Position numbers and translations under genes: made by a program. Below the pieces are notes generated by a model that was not told the origin of the DNA, did not search any database, and saw only the letters and a program-made list of their open reading frames with translations. A DNA stretch of 7,900 nucleotides from an uncultured Kiritimatiellota bacterium (GTDB lineage: Bacteria; Verrucomicrobiota; Kiritimatiellia; RFP12; UBA1067), in contig CAKURH010000125.1 of NCBI GenBank assembly GCA_934675625.1, forward strand, positions 1 to 7,900, in the 5' to 3' direction. Of this stretch, positions 1 through 7,549 are shown piece after piece. Numbering within the stretch: the first letter of the stretch is position 1; every line of letters begins with the position of its first letter.

Positions 1-1
1 C

Positions 2-682
2 ACCCGCATTGGCTCCTTGGCCTTCAATTCGTGTAGCAAACTTGTGGGGGACATCTCGACCTTCTGTCCGCCGTCGGTTGAGGTCGTTGCCACACGTGCA
101 TTCGAGGGCTGTTCGGGGCTGACGGGGTCTCTTGTGCTGACGAATCTGCAGCATTTGGGCGATGCGGCGTTTGCATGGACGAAAATCCAAGACGTCGAGT
201 TGCGCGGCCCCATCACGCAGACCGAGTGGAAGAACAGCTCCTATGGGGATGGAGTGCGGTTTTCGGGCGTGACGACGCTGACGAATGCCGTCTTTGACCT
301 GCCGAACGTGACGTCTCTTTATGTGCACGACTTTTTCAATTGCTGGGCGTTGAAGAGCGTCTATTTCTGGCGTAAGCCGTTTAGTGCGGAATCCCTGCGC
401 TATCTGCTCAACGGCAAAGGTCTGTCTCCGATGACGTGCACGCTCTACGTCTCGTCCCAGCAGTGGCCGTGGGGCGATCGGGCGGCGAGTGGCTGTCGCG
501 CGCTGACGGCCGATGAGAAGACGGACGAGCGTCGGCCCGAACGGTGCCTGGGCATGTGTGACGTCGGCGACCCGAAAGTTCCCGAAGGTGATGGCAAATG
601 GACGCAGCAGCGGCTCGCGTGGTTTGCGCGGTGGCCGTCGCCGTATGACGTGCCGCTTGGGGGCATTTTCGTCGTGCGCTAA
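2..682 (+). CDS. BspA-like leucine-rich-repeat protein, C-terminal part (5' end outside window)
   Basis: The reading frame is open from base 2 to the TAA at 680-682 (226 residues), so the start lies upstream of the window; the TTG at 17 has no ribosome binding site and is unlikely to be a real start. The first 65 or so residues show the BspA/TpLRR (LRR_5) pattern: repeated 'AF..CS.L.G' units (AFNSCSKLVGDI, AFEGCSGLTGSL, then AFAWTKIQDVEL) spaced by about 20-25 residues. Family knowledge: such proteins are usually secreted or surface-attached and mediate adhesion or binding. The last 130 residues leave the repeat pattern and end in an aromatic-rich tail (WFARWPSPYD, then GGIFVVR), possibly a separate C-terminal domain. 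Codon use is less extreme at third positions than in the three genes downstream. The stop is 14 bases before the next ATG; whether they share a transcript cannot be seen. Confidence 0.7.
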   Translation, partial: TRIGSLAFNSCSKLVGDISTFCPPSVEVVATRAFEGCSGLTGSLVLTNLQHLGDAAFAWTKIQDVELRGPITQTEWKNSSYGDGVRFSGVTTLTNAVFDLPNVTSLYVHDFFNCWALKSVYFWRKPFSAESLRYLLNGKGLSPMTCTLYVSSQQWPWGDRAASGCRALTADEKTDERRPERCLGMCDVGDPKVPEGDGKWTQQRLAWFARWPSPYDVPLGGIFVVR

Positions 683-696
683 TCGGACGGTTGCCC

Positions 697-2988
697 ATGC
701 GAACGATTCTTCCTCTCCTGTTGGCGTCGCTGGTTGCGGGCGGCGGTGCGTGGGCCGAGCCGGCCTTTCCGCCCTACGCGAGCGACGACTTTGTTCCGTC
801 CGTCACGGAGGCGGCGACGGGGTTCTTCCGCGTCGTCCGCCGCGCCGACGGCAAGTGGTGGGCGATTGATCCGCTGGGGCGCGGCACGTTCCTGCGCGGC
901 ATCGACCACATTACCTATGGCGGGCACTGGTGTGCGTTCACGAAGCGGAGTCCGTACCACGAGGCGAACAAGGTGCGTTTCCCCGACAAGCGCGACTGGG
1001 AGGACGACACGATCGGCAAGCTTCGGGCGTGGGGCTTCAACGCGCTCGGCGCCGGCTGCGATCCGACGCTGGGGCGCGGCGGCCTCATCCGCACGGGGTT
1101 CGTCTCGATTGGCGAGGGCTTCTGCCGCACGACGGCGGGCGGCTGGACGGAGACGTTCATCTGTCCGTTCGAGAACACGCCCTGCTCGGCGTTTCCGAAC
1201 GTGTTCCATCCGAAGTTCGCCGCGTGGTGCGACGAGCAGGCGCGGCGGCGGTGCGCGGCGGGGAAGGACGATCCGTGGGCCTTCGGGCACTTCATCGACA
1301 ACGAACTCGCGTGGTGGGGGCGGACGTTGCCGGCCGACTCCGGCACGGGGCTGTTCGACGCGGTGACGAAGCTGCCGGCGGAGCACTCGGCCCGCGTCGC
1401 GCAGCAGACGTTCATGGCCGAACGCGGGCGGGACGTCGGCACGGCGACGGCGGCGGACAAGCTCGACTTCCTGCGGCTCGCGGCCGAGATCTACTTCCGC
1501 GAATCGACGACCGCGATCCGCCGGCACGATCCGAACCACCTTGTGCTGGGCGCGCGGTTCGCGGGGATGGACGGGGCGCATCCGGTCGTCTGGGAGACGG
1601 CGGGGCGGTATTGCGACGCGGTCACGTTCAACTGCTATCCGTGGGCCGACCTCGAGCGCGGCATCGTGTGGACGGCGCGTCCGTCGCTGGGCGAGCCGAT
1701 CGACGCGGCGTTTGCGCGTCTCCACGGACTCGTGAAGAAGCCGCTGATCGTGACGGAGTGGAGCTTCCCCGCGCTTGATTCGGGGCTGCCCTGCCAGTAT
1801 GGCGCGGGCCAGCGCGTCCGCACGCAGGACGTGCGCGTGCGCGCGACGGAGCTCTTTGCGCGGACGATGCTCGCGTCGCCCTATTTCATCGGCTATGACT
1901 ACTTCATGTGGGTTGACCAGCCGCCCGAGGGGTTCAACACGGCGTTTCGCGAGAACACGAACTACGGCCTCCTGACGAATGCGGGCGAGCCGTATGCGGG
2001 CCTGACGGAGATGTTCGCGCGCCTTCACCGGGAGATCGGGCCGGCGCGTGCCGCCGCGAGTCCCGTCGCCTCGGCGGGCGAGCCGGGCGCGACGCGGTCG
2101 GCGTCGCGGTTCCTCGCGGCGTGCTTCCCGAAGCCGACGGCCGAGGGCCTTGTGCGCCGCACGACCGACGACGGGGCGCTCGTCGTCTCGAACCGGGCGG
2201 GCCTCGCGCTCACGTGCCGGCCGGGCGACGCGGCGGTCTTTCGCGACGTGCGGCTCAAGGGCGTGACGATCGGCTCCTTCGGAGGGTTGGTCCGGGTTCG
2301 CCGTCCGGACGGCGCGCTCGCGTGGCACGCGGTCGAGACGACGACGTCCGCCGCATGGCGCGTGAAGGACGGGTGGCCGGTGCTGGAGACGGCGGGGACG
2401 GGCGCGGCGGGCGAGACGGCGTATGCGGTCGACCAGGAGTTCATCGTGCATCCGTTCCGTCCGTGGGTCTTCTGCCGGCTTGTCCGCGTGCGGAACGTCG
2501 GAACGGCGCCGCTTGTCCTGAACGGATGGTTCTTCCGGCAGAAGCCGGCGTTCGAATCCGAAGACCCCCTGGCGGTGCGGCGCGCGCCGCACCTCTATGC
2601 GTCCGCGCTGCGCGCCGCCTGGATCGAGGCGGAGGGGACGCGCTTCTGGGGCGGGCTTTCGTTTGCGGCGTCCGCCGAGCGGTTCAACTACTTCCTCGGC
2701 AACGGGCGCGCGCCCATGCCGGACGCGATCTTCGCGCCGCAGGGCGGTGTGCGCACGTTCGCGACGGAGGAGGCGAAGGGCGCGCCGACGGCGATTTGGT
2801 ATAATGCGCCCGGTACGTGCACGCTGGCGCCGGGCGCGGCGTGGGAGCCGGGCGACGACGCCTGGATGCTGGCCGTGTGCGGGGACGACGGCCGCGCCGG
2901 CTGGTCGCGGCTGGTGCGCGCGTTCGAGCGGCGGGCCCTGGGTCTGGGGACGGAGCCGGACGAGGGCGGGCGGACGAAACAGGACTGA
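697..2988 (+). CDS. Secreted clan GH-A glycoside hydrolase, GH50/beta-agarase-like
   Basis: This encodes 763 residues, close to the usual length of GH50 agarases. I chose ATG 697 because it gives a clean signal peptide (MRTILPLLLASL, cleavage probably after AWA at residue 20); the TTG at 691 adds only two residues, and the ribosome binding site is weak either way (GGACGG at 685-690). Residues about 30-440 look like a TIM barrel: a 'GFFRVVRRADGKWWAIDPLG' opening typical of agarase-like proteins, then HFIDNELAWWG with E203 as likely acid/base, and LIVTEWSFPA with E354 as likely nucleophile, followed by GYDYFMWVDQPP. Residues about 450-763 form a second, mostly beta region (NRAGLALTCRPGDAAVF onward) that I do not recognise. 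The first 250 residues are unusually Cys-rich, compatible with disulfides outside the cytoplasm. Likely role: hydrolysis of a beta-linked, perhaps galactose-containing polysaccharide. The family could instead be GH42-like or an unnumbered relative; the substrate is inference. Confidence 0.8.
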   Translation: MRTILPLLLASLVAGGGAWAEPAFPPYASDDFVPSVTEAATGFFRVVRRADGKWWAIDPLGRGTFLRGIDHITYGGHWCAFTKRSPYHEANKVRFPDKRDWEDDTIGKLRAWGFNALGAGCDPTLGRGGLIRTGFVSIGEGFCRTTAGGWTETFICPFENTPCSAFPNVFHPKFAAWCDEQARRRCAAGKDDPWAFGHFIDNELAWWGRTLPADSGTGLFDAVTKLPAEHSARVAQQTFMAERGRDVGTATAADKLDFLRLAAEIYFRESTTAIRRHDPNHLVLGARFAGMDGAHPVVWETAGRYCDAVTFNCYPWADLERGIVWTARPSLGEPIDAAFARLHGLVKKPLIVTEWSFPALDSGLPCQYGAGQRVRTQDVRVRATELFARTMLASPYFIGYDYFMWVDQPPEGFNTAFRENTNYGLLTNAGEPYAGLTEMFARLHREIGPARAAASPVASAGEPGATRSASRFLAACFPKPTAEGLVRRTTDDGALVVSNRAGLALTCRPGDAAVFRDVRLKGVTIGSFGGLVRVRRPDGALAWHAVETTTSAAWRVKDGWPVLETAGTGAAGETAYAVDQEFIVHPFRPWVFCRLVRVRNVGTAPLVLNGWFFRQKPAFESEDPLAVRRAPHLYASALRAAWIEAEGTRFWGGLSFAASAERFNYFLGNGRAPMPDAIFAPQGGVRTFATEEAKGAPTAIWYNAPGTCTLAPGAAWEPGDDAWMLAVCGDDGRAGWSRLVRAFERRALGLGTEPDEGGRTKQD

Positions 2989-3017
2989 CGAACGACAACA
3001 CGAACTGACGAACGACA
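2984..3017 (+). repeat. 14-bp direct repeat between the first two glycosidase genes
   Basis: ACTGACGAACGACA occurs at 2984-2997 and again at 3004-3017, a 20-base period. The first copy contains the TGA stop of the upstream gene; the second lies in the leader of the next gene. It looks like a small local duplication; a role as operator is possible but unsupported. Confidence 0.6.
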
Positions 3018-3025
3018 CGAAACCG

Positions 3026-3031
3026 AAAGGA
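3026..3031 (+). promoter_or_regulatory. Ribosome binding site for the GH36-like gene
   Basis: AAAGGA ends 9 bases before ATG 3041. It fixes that start even though the same frame stays open far upstream inside the preceding gene. Confidence 0.75.
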
Positions 3032-3040
3032 AACGAGAGC

Positions 3041-4822
3041 ATGAGCAGAACAAACACGGGAACAGTCCTCGGCGCGGCGGCGATTTGCGCGGCCCTCTGC
3101 GGGACTGTCGGCGCGGGCGAGATCGAGAGCGCGCTGGTCGGTAAGATCCGCTACGACGAGACGCCGGGCTGGACGCTCGCGACACGGGTGGAGCGGCTGC
3201 CGGACGGGCGGGAGAAGGTCGCCGTCCGGTTCACGGCGGACGAGGCGCGCCAGCCGCCGCGCACGGCGTTCACGCTCCGCTTCCCGCTGCGCGACGCGGT
3301 CGGGCGCTGGCACACGGGCGCCGGGCTCGGCAAGAACCTGCGGCCCGTGTGGGGGTGCGGGCTGACGGGGTCTCTCGCGGACCAGGCGCCGGTCGTCTCG
3401 GTGTTCTCCGACTCGAACCGCAACCGCGGGCTCGTGGCGTGCTCCGAGGCGCTGCGCCGCGTCCACTACTACATGGGCGTCGTCGAGGAGACGACCGAGA
3501 TCGAGTACCGCGCGGTGCTGTTCCCCGAGCCCGAGGCGCCGCTCGCGTCCTACGAGACCGAGTTCCTGCTCGACTTCCGCGACGTGTTCTACGCCGACGC
3601 GATCCGCGACACGTTCGCCTGGTACGCGCAGATGCCGGCGTACCGGGTCGGTGACGTGCCGGCGGCGGCGTTCGACCCGCTCTACTCGTTCTGGTACTCG
3701 TACCACCAGGACGTGTTCGCCGCGCCCGTCGAGGCGGAGTGCGCCGAGGCCGCGCGCTTCGGCATGAAGGTGGCCATCCTCGACGACGGGTGGCAGACGG
3801 ACGACCACAACCGGGGCTACGCCTTCTGCGGCGACTGGAACGTCTCGACGAACCGCTTCCCGGACTTCGCCGCCCACGTGGCGCGGGTGCAGGCCCTGGG
3901 GCTGAAGTACATGATCTGGTATTCCGTGCCGTACGTCGGCGTGAAGTCGGCGAACTACGCGCGCTTCAAGGGCAAGTACCTCTGGTTCAACGCCGAGCAC
4001 GAGGCGGGCGTCCTCGACCCGCGCTTCCCCGAGGTACGCGAGTTCCTGATCGGCAAGTACGAGGCGGCGATGCGCGACTGGGGGCTGGATGGGCTGAAGC
4101 TCGACTTCATCGACGCGATGCACTTCCAGGGGCCGGACCCCGCCGTGAAGGAGAACTACGCCGGGCGCGACATCAAGTCGCTGCCGCTCGCCGTGGACCG
4201 CCTGATGACGGACGTCCGCGCGCGGCTGCAGACGATCAAGAAGGACGTGCTGGTCGAGTTCCGCCAGCCGTACATCGGCCCGGCCATCCGCAAGTACGGC
4301 AACATGCTGCGCGCCTGCGACTGCCCGATGGACCCGCTGATGAACCGCGTCCGGACGATTGACCTGCGCCTCACGTCGGGCGAGGTCGCCGTCCACGCCG
4401 ACATGCTGGAGTGGGACGCGGGCGACACGCCCGAGGGCGCGTCCAAGCAGTTCTGGAGCATCCTCTTCTCGGTGCCGCAGATCTCGGTCAGGCTGGCGGA
4501 GATCCCGGCGTCGCACCGCGCGAAGCTGAAGGAGATGCTGGACTTCTGGATGGCGCACCGCGACACGCTGGTGAAGGGGACGCTTCGCCCGATGCGCCCG
4601 GACCTGAACTACCCAGTCGTCCACGCCGAGGGGAAGGGCGAGCAGGTCATCGCCGTCTACGACGCGGGGCAGGTCGCGGACATCGACCGCGCGCGGGGGG
4701 AGGACGTCTACCTCGTGAACGCGACGGACGCCACGCGCCTCGTCGTCCGCGAGGACGGCGCCGTGCGGGAGGTCGCCGTCCGCCCGTGCTCGGCGCTGCG
4801 GCTTGAGCGGCCCGGCAAGTGA
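3041..4822 (+). CDS. Secreted GH36-type alpha-galactosidase-like enzyme
   Basis: This encodes 593 residues. The frame is open from 2597, but ATG 3041 has a ribosome binding site and is followed at once by a signal peptide (hydrophobic VLGAAAICAALCGTVGA, cleavage near residue 25). Residues about 27-200 form a beta-rich N-terminal domain; the TIM barrel follows. It carries the Melibiase/GH36 (clan GH-D) landmarks: ILDDGWQTDD with D248-D249-G250-W251, GLKLDFIDAMHF with D355 as likely nucleophile, then VEFRQPYIGPAIRKYGNM and RACDCPMD with D427 as likely acid/base, and a downstream NR...DLR. The stretch equivalent to the classical 'CSSGGGRFD' loop is replaced by FRQPYIG, so this belongs to a divergent branch whose specificity may not be plain alpha-1,6-galactose. 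At 593 residues it is shorter than classical GH36 enzymes of 700 or more. The gap to the upstream gene is 52 bases, as is the gap to the next, which suggests one operon. Confidence 0.88.
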   Translation: MSRTNTGTVLGAAAICAALCGTVGAGEIESALVGKIRYDETPGWTLATRVERLPDGREKVAVRFTADEARQPPRTAFTLRFPLRDAVGRWHTGAGLGKNLRPVWGCGLTGSLADQAPVVSVFSDSNRNRGLVACSEALRRVHYYMGVVEETTEIEYRAVLFPEPEAPLASYETEFLLDFRDVFYADAIRDTFAWYAQMPAYRVGDVPAAAFDPLYSFWYSYHQDVFAAPVEAECAEAARFGMKVAILDDGWQTDDHNRGYAFCGDWNVSTNRFPDFAAHVARVQALGLKYMIWYSVPYVGVKSANYARFKGKYLWFNAEHEAGVLDPRFPEVREFLIGKYEAAMRDWGLDGLKLDFIDAMHFQGPDPAVKENYAGRDIKSLPLAVDRLMTDVRARLQTIKKDVLVEFRQPYIGPAIRKYGNMLRACDCPMDPLMNRVRTIDLRLTSGEVAVHADMLEWDAGDTPEGASKQFWSILFSVPQISVRLAEIPASHRAKLKEMLDFWMAHRDTLVKGTLRPMRPDLNYPVVHAEGKGEQVIAVYDAGQVADIDRARGEDVYLVNATDATRLVVREDGAVREVAVRPCSALRLERPGK

Positions 4823-4858
4823 GCGCGCGCGGATTCCGAACGAAACGGCACAACACAG

Positions 4859-4864
4859 AAAGGA
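4859..4864 (+). promoter_or_regulatory. Ribosome binding site for the GH39-like gene
   Basis: AAAGGA lies 10 bases before ATG 4875 within a purine-rich leader very like that of the preceding gene. It excludes the longer upstream reading (from 4803), which would overlap the previous gene. Confidence 0.75.
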
Positions 4865-4874
4865 AGGCAACGAG

Positions 4875-6299
4875 ATGAAGAAGGGCATGCTGCTGGTGGT
4901 GGCGTCGTGCGCGGGGCTGGGCCTCGTGGCGGCGCCGGAGTGGGCCGTGACGGTTGACGTGCAGACGGTGCGCGGGCCGGTCAAGGCGATGAACGCGGTC
5001 AACAACGGGCCGACGAAGCCGCGCAGCGACCAGTCGCGGGGCAACTTCGACGCCTACGCCGCGCTGAAGATCCCCTATGCGCGCGTCCACGACGCGAATC
5101 ACTGCTCGGCCTACGGCGGGCCGCACACGGTGGACATCACGGCTGTCTTCCCGGACTTCGACGCGGACGTCGAGAACCCGGCAAGCTACGACTTCGTCCA
5201 CACGGACGAGTATCTCGCCAGCATCCGCGCCGCCGGCACCGAGCCCTACTTCCGCCTTGGCCAGTCCATCGAGCACGGGCTCAAGAAGTACGGCGTTAAT
5301 CCGCCGAAGGACTACGCGAAGTGGGCGCGCATCTGCGAACATGTCGTGCGCCACTACAACGAGGGCTGGGCGAACGGCTTCAAGTGGAACATCACGTACT
5401 GGGAGATCTGGAACGAGCCGGACGGCAACAAGCCGCGCGCCGACGGCCGGCAGGGGCCGACCTGGACGGGCACGAACGCGCAGTTCCTCGAGCTCTACAA
5501 GGTGGCGTCGCGCCATCTGCGGGCCTGCTTCGGCGACACGATCAAGATCGGCGGCCCGGCCTTCTGCTGGTGGGGCGCCTGGACGAAGGAGTTCCTGCCG
5601 TTCTGCGCGAAGGAGAAGCTGCCGCTCGACTTCTACTCCTGGCACTGCTACTATTCGGACGCCGCCGCGCCCGCCGTCGATGCCCGTCGGGTGCGTGCGC
5701 TCCTCGACGCGAACGGCTTCACGAAGACGGAGAGCCACCTCAACGAATGGAACTACGTGCGCGGCTGGGGCGACGAGTGGGTCTACTCGCTGGAGTGCGA
5801 GAGCGGTCGCTTCGCCCAGAAGGGCGCGGCGTCCATCGCCGCCGTGATGATCGCCTGCCAGGACGCGCCGGTCGACATGCTCATGTTCTACGACGCGCGC
5901 GTCAACACCAACATGAACAACATGTTCGACACGCTCACGCTCTTGCCGAAGAAGGGCTACTATCCGTTCTTCGCCTGGCGGCGGCTGTGCGAACTCGGCA
6001 CGCAGGTGCAGACGGCCGTCGCGACGCCGGACATCAAGAAGCCGCAGCTCTACGCCTGCGCGGCGAAGGGCGCCGCCGGGCGCGGGGCGCTCTTCCTCGC
6101 GCGCTATTCGGACGACAACAACATCGTCGAGACGCGCCGGGTCAATGTGGCGCTTCCGGCGGGCGTCGATCCTGCCCAGGTGCGTTGCCACCTCACGGAC
6201 GCCGTGCGTACCTACACGGAGACGCCGCTCATCGTCCGCGCCGATGGCACGGCGGCGCTGGACCTGCAGCCCAATTCCTTCGCGCTCGTCGAGTGGTAA
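4875..6299 (+). CDS. Secreted GH39-like clan GH-A glycoside hydrolase
   Basis: This encodes 474 residues. ATG 4875 follows a good ribosome binding site and opens a signal peptide (MKKGMLLVVASCAGLGLVAA, cleavage likely around residue 20). VASC at 9-12 also satisfies a lipobox, so a lipoprotein is a weaker alternative. The mature protein is a TIM barrel of the beta-xylosidase/iduronidase (GH39) type. IPYARVHDANH near the N-terminus resembles the substrate-binding strand of the family. YWEIWNEPDG carries the Asn-Glu pair with E181 as likely acid/base, and SHLNEWNY carries E291 as likely nucleophile. The last 90 residues fit the small beta-sandwich that ends GH39 enzymes. Some clan members are assigned to GH39 only loosely, so xylosidase activity should not be assumed. 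It is the last gene before a terminator and probably finishes oligosaccharides released by the upstream enzymes (inference). Confidence 0.87.
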   Translation: MKKGMLLVVASCAGLGLVAAPEWAVTVDVQTVRGPVKAMNAVNNGPTKPRSDQSRGNFDAYAALKIPYARVHDANHCSAYGGPHTVDITAVFPDFDADVENPASYDFVHTDEYLASIRAAGTEPYFRLGQSIEHGLKKYGVNPPKDYAKWARICEHVVRHYNEGWANGFKWNITYWEIWNEPDGNKPRADGRQGPTWTGTNAQFLELYKVASRHLRACFGDTIKIGGPAFCWWGAWTKEFLPFCAKEKLPLDFYSWHCYYSDAAAPAVDARRVRALLDANGFTKTESHLNEWNYVRGWGDEWVYSLECESGRFAQKGAASIAAVMIACQDAPVDMLMFYDARVNTNMNNMFDTLTLLPKKGYYPFFAWRRLCELGTQVQTAVATPDIKKPQLYACAAKGAAGRGALFLARYSDDNNIVETRRVNVALPAGVDPAQVRCHLTDAVRTYTETPLIVRADGTAALDLQPNSFALVEW

Positions 6300-6320
6300 G
6301 CGTGCGCGTGACGCCAATCG

Positions 6321-6358
6321 CCGCCGAGCCCTGTCCGGGACTCGGCGGTTCTTGTTTT
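6321..6358 (+). terminator. Rho-independent terminator of the glycosidase cluster
   Basis: CCGCCGAG (6321-6328) pairs perfectly with CTCGGCGG (6341-6348). Inside, CCC (6329-6331) can pair with GGG (6337-6339), with one bulged A. The T-rich tail TTCTTGTTTT follows at 6349-6358. It begins 22 bases after the stop of the GH39-like gene and separates it from carA. Confidence 0.88.
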
Positions 6359-6469
6359 CGGGCGCGGAGTTTCCACGGCGTGTAATCCGTTTTCGGGCGC
6401 TTTTACACGTGCTGTTGGGCTGGGACGCGGTCGAGAGGGCCAGGACGGCATGCGGCTGCGCTTGTGCCG

Positions 6470-6486
6470 TTGGCATGGGGTTTGCA
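6470..6486 (+). promoter_or_regulatory. Candidate sigma-54 (RpoN) promoter of carA
   Basis: TTGGCATGGGGTTTGCA matches the -24/-12 consensus TTGGCACG-N4-TTGCA at all but one position, and the GG and GC cores (6472-6473 and 6484-6485) are separated by the required 10 bases. Transcription would start near 6497, leaving a leader of about 20 bases that holds the ribosome binding site. No enhancer-binding-protein site was recognised in the 110 bases between the terminator and this element. No convincing sigma-70 promoter was seen there. Confidence 0.55.
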
Positions 6487-6501
6487 GGGCTTCACGAGAA
6501 T

Positions 6502-6509
6502 GAGAGGAG
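6502..6509 (+). promoter_or_regulatory. Ribosome binding site of carA
   Basis: GAGAGGAG ends 7 bases before ATG 6517. It decides this start against the in-frame open stretch that continues back into the terminator region. Confidence 0.75.
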
Positions 6510-6516
6510 CGAGAGG

Positions 6517-6876
6517 ATGACGACGAGCGAATATGCGGCGAAATGGCGGGCGGAGCGTGAGCGGAAGGCGTTTCTGGCGCTCGCGGACGGGGCGGTTTTC
6601 CCCGGCGTGGCGTTTGGCGCGCGGGTTGACCGGTGCGGGGAGGTTGTCTTCAACACCGGCATGTGCGGCTACCAGGAGATTTTGACGGATCCGTCCTACG
6701 CGGGGCAGTTCGTCACCCTCACCACTGCCGAGGTCGGCAACTACGGTGTGAACCCCGAGGACGTCGAGTCGCGGGGCCTTTTTCTTTCGGGGCTGGTGAT
6801 CGGCGACTTGACGGAGCCGTCGAACTACCGTGCGACGCAGTCGCGACGTACAGCCCGACGTAGCGGATCTCCATGA
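6517..6876 (+). CDS. carA: Carbamoyl-phosphate synthase small subunit, truncated N-terminal fragment
   Basis: CarA is the glutamine-hydrolysing subunit of carbamoyl-phosphate synthase; it passes ammonia to CarB for pyrimidine and arginine synthesis in the cytoplasm. Residues 1-107 are plainly the CarA N-terminal domain: LADGAVFPGVAFGA, then VVFNTGMCGYQEILTDPSYA, GNYGVNPEDVES and EPSNYRAT. Family similarity ends at T107 (base 6837). The frame then runs through 12 unrelated codons (antisense of a transposase) to TGA at 6874-6876. Full CarA is about 360-390 residues, so the whole class I glutamine amidotransferase domain with its catalytic Cys and His is missing and no functional product is possible from this copy as shown. 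The start is set by the ribosome binding site at 6502-6509 and a sigma-54-like promoter lies just upstream. The truncation is either a real rearrangement or an assembly join. Confidence 0.9.
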   Translation: MTTSEYAAKWRAERERKAFLALADGAVFPGVAFGARVDRCGEVVFNTGMCGYQEILTDPSYAGQFVTLTTAEVGNYGVNPEDVESRGLFLSGLVIGDLTEPSNYRATQSRRTARRSGSP

Positions 6877-7543
6877 GCCTTCCGACCTGCGCCTTGAACG
6901 TCGGCGTCTCGGCGAGCTCCCTTATCTGCTTCTCGTAGGTCTTGATGGTGACGGCCAGCTGTTCGAGGTTCTTCAGCATCGGCCATGCGATGTCGCGGAA
7001 CCCCTCCGGCCACGCCTTCTTGTCGAGATTGTGGAAGCCCGCGGCCTGGCACTTGGCGATCCTGAAGCCCATCGACTTGGCGACGGCCCTCAGCTGGACG
7101 ACGATCCCGGTGCGCTGCTTCACGAGGAGGTTGCGCATCTCGTGGAGGTTGAGCATCCTCTGGTGCTCGGGTCCGCGCAGCTTCACCGGATGGAGAAGCC
7201 CCGGATCGGAGAGCGCGAGCCGCGCCAGCATCCGCGCGTCGTTGACGTCGTTCTTCGTCTTCGACTCCGTTATCATCCTGAGGCGGCAGGGGTTGGCCAC
7301 GTACACCTTGAACCCCAGCCCCTCGGCGACCTCGTTCATCCATCGGCAGTGCATCCCCGTCTCGAACGCCACCGGCGTCGACCGGTCCTGCGTCGAGAGG
7401 AACTTCGCAAGCCCCTCCTTTGTCGTCGGAATCACCGTCTCCATGACGATCTTCGGCGACGTCCCGTCCTTGGCCATGACGCAGACCTGTGTCTTTCGGT
7501 CGCTCACGTCCATGCCGATTGTGGTATAATGCGCGTTGTCCAT
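6719..7543 (-). CDS. IS110-family transposase (DEDD recombinase), C-terminally truncated
   Basis: ATG at 7543 (minus strand) is preceded by a perfect AGGAGG. Family-like sequence runs 236 residues, to base 6836. The RuvC-like DEDD domain is intact: TIGMDVS (D12), VAFETGMHCRW (E61) and TKNDVNDARMLARL (D99, D102), followed by the helical linker region (about 140-220). The Transposase_20 (Tnp) domain has only just begun (RLMEIRYVGLYVATA, where relatives have 'IPGVG') when similarity ends. The frame then continues for about 38 codons through the antisense of carA to a stop at 6719-6721. IS110 transposases are usually 300-400 residues, and the catalytic Ser lies in the missing part, so this protein should be inactive. 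The break coincides with the carA break. Upstream lies the non-coding end of the element with a candidate bridge RNA. Confidence 0.9.
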   Translation of the reverse strand: MDNAHYTTIGMDVSDRKTQVCVMAKDGTSPKIVMETVIPTTKEGLAKFLSTQDRSTPVAFETGMHCRWMNEVAEGLGFKVYVANPCRLRMITESKTKNDVNDARMLARLALSDPGLLHPVKLRGPEHQRMLNLHEMRNLLVKQRTGIVVQLRAVAKSMGFRIAKCQAAGFHNLDKKAWPEGFRDIAWPMLKNLEQLAVTIKTYEKQIRELAETPTFKAQVGRLMEIRYVGLYVATASHGSSTAPSSRRSPAPKEKGPATRRPRGSHRSCRPRQW

Positions 7544-7549
7544 TTTGAT

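Noticed and set aside
2797..2809. TGGTATAATGCGC inside the GH50-like gene, also found at 7522-7534
   Set aside because: The shared 13 bases encode unrelated residues in two genes on opposite strands, and no -35 accompanies the TATAAT in the first copy. Treated as coincidence.
2597..3040. Upstream in-frame extension of the GH36-like gene
   Set aside because: It is Arg-rich shadow sequence inside the preceding gene. The signal peptide and ribosome binding site fix the start at 3041.
679..6476. Very long minus-strand open frames opposite the three glycosidase genes (about 790, 786 and 609 codons)
   Set aside because: They are Arg/Pro/Ala-rich, lack domains and ribosome binding sites, and overlap each other. 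They arise because strong G/C third-position bias on the plus strand removes stops from the opposite frame.
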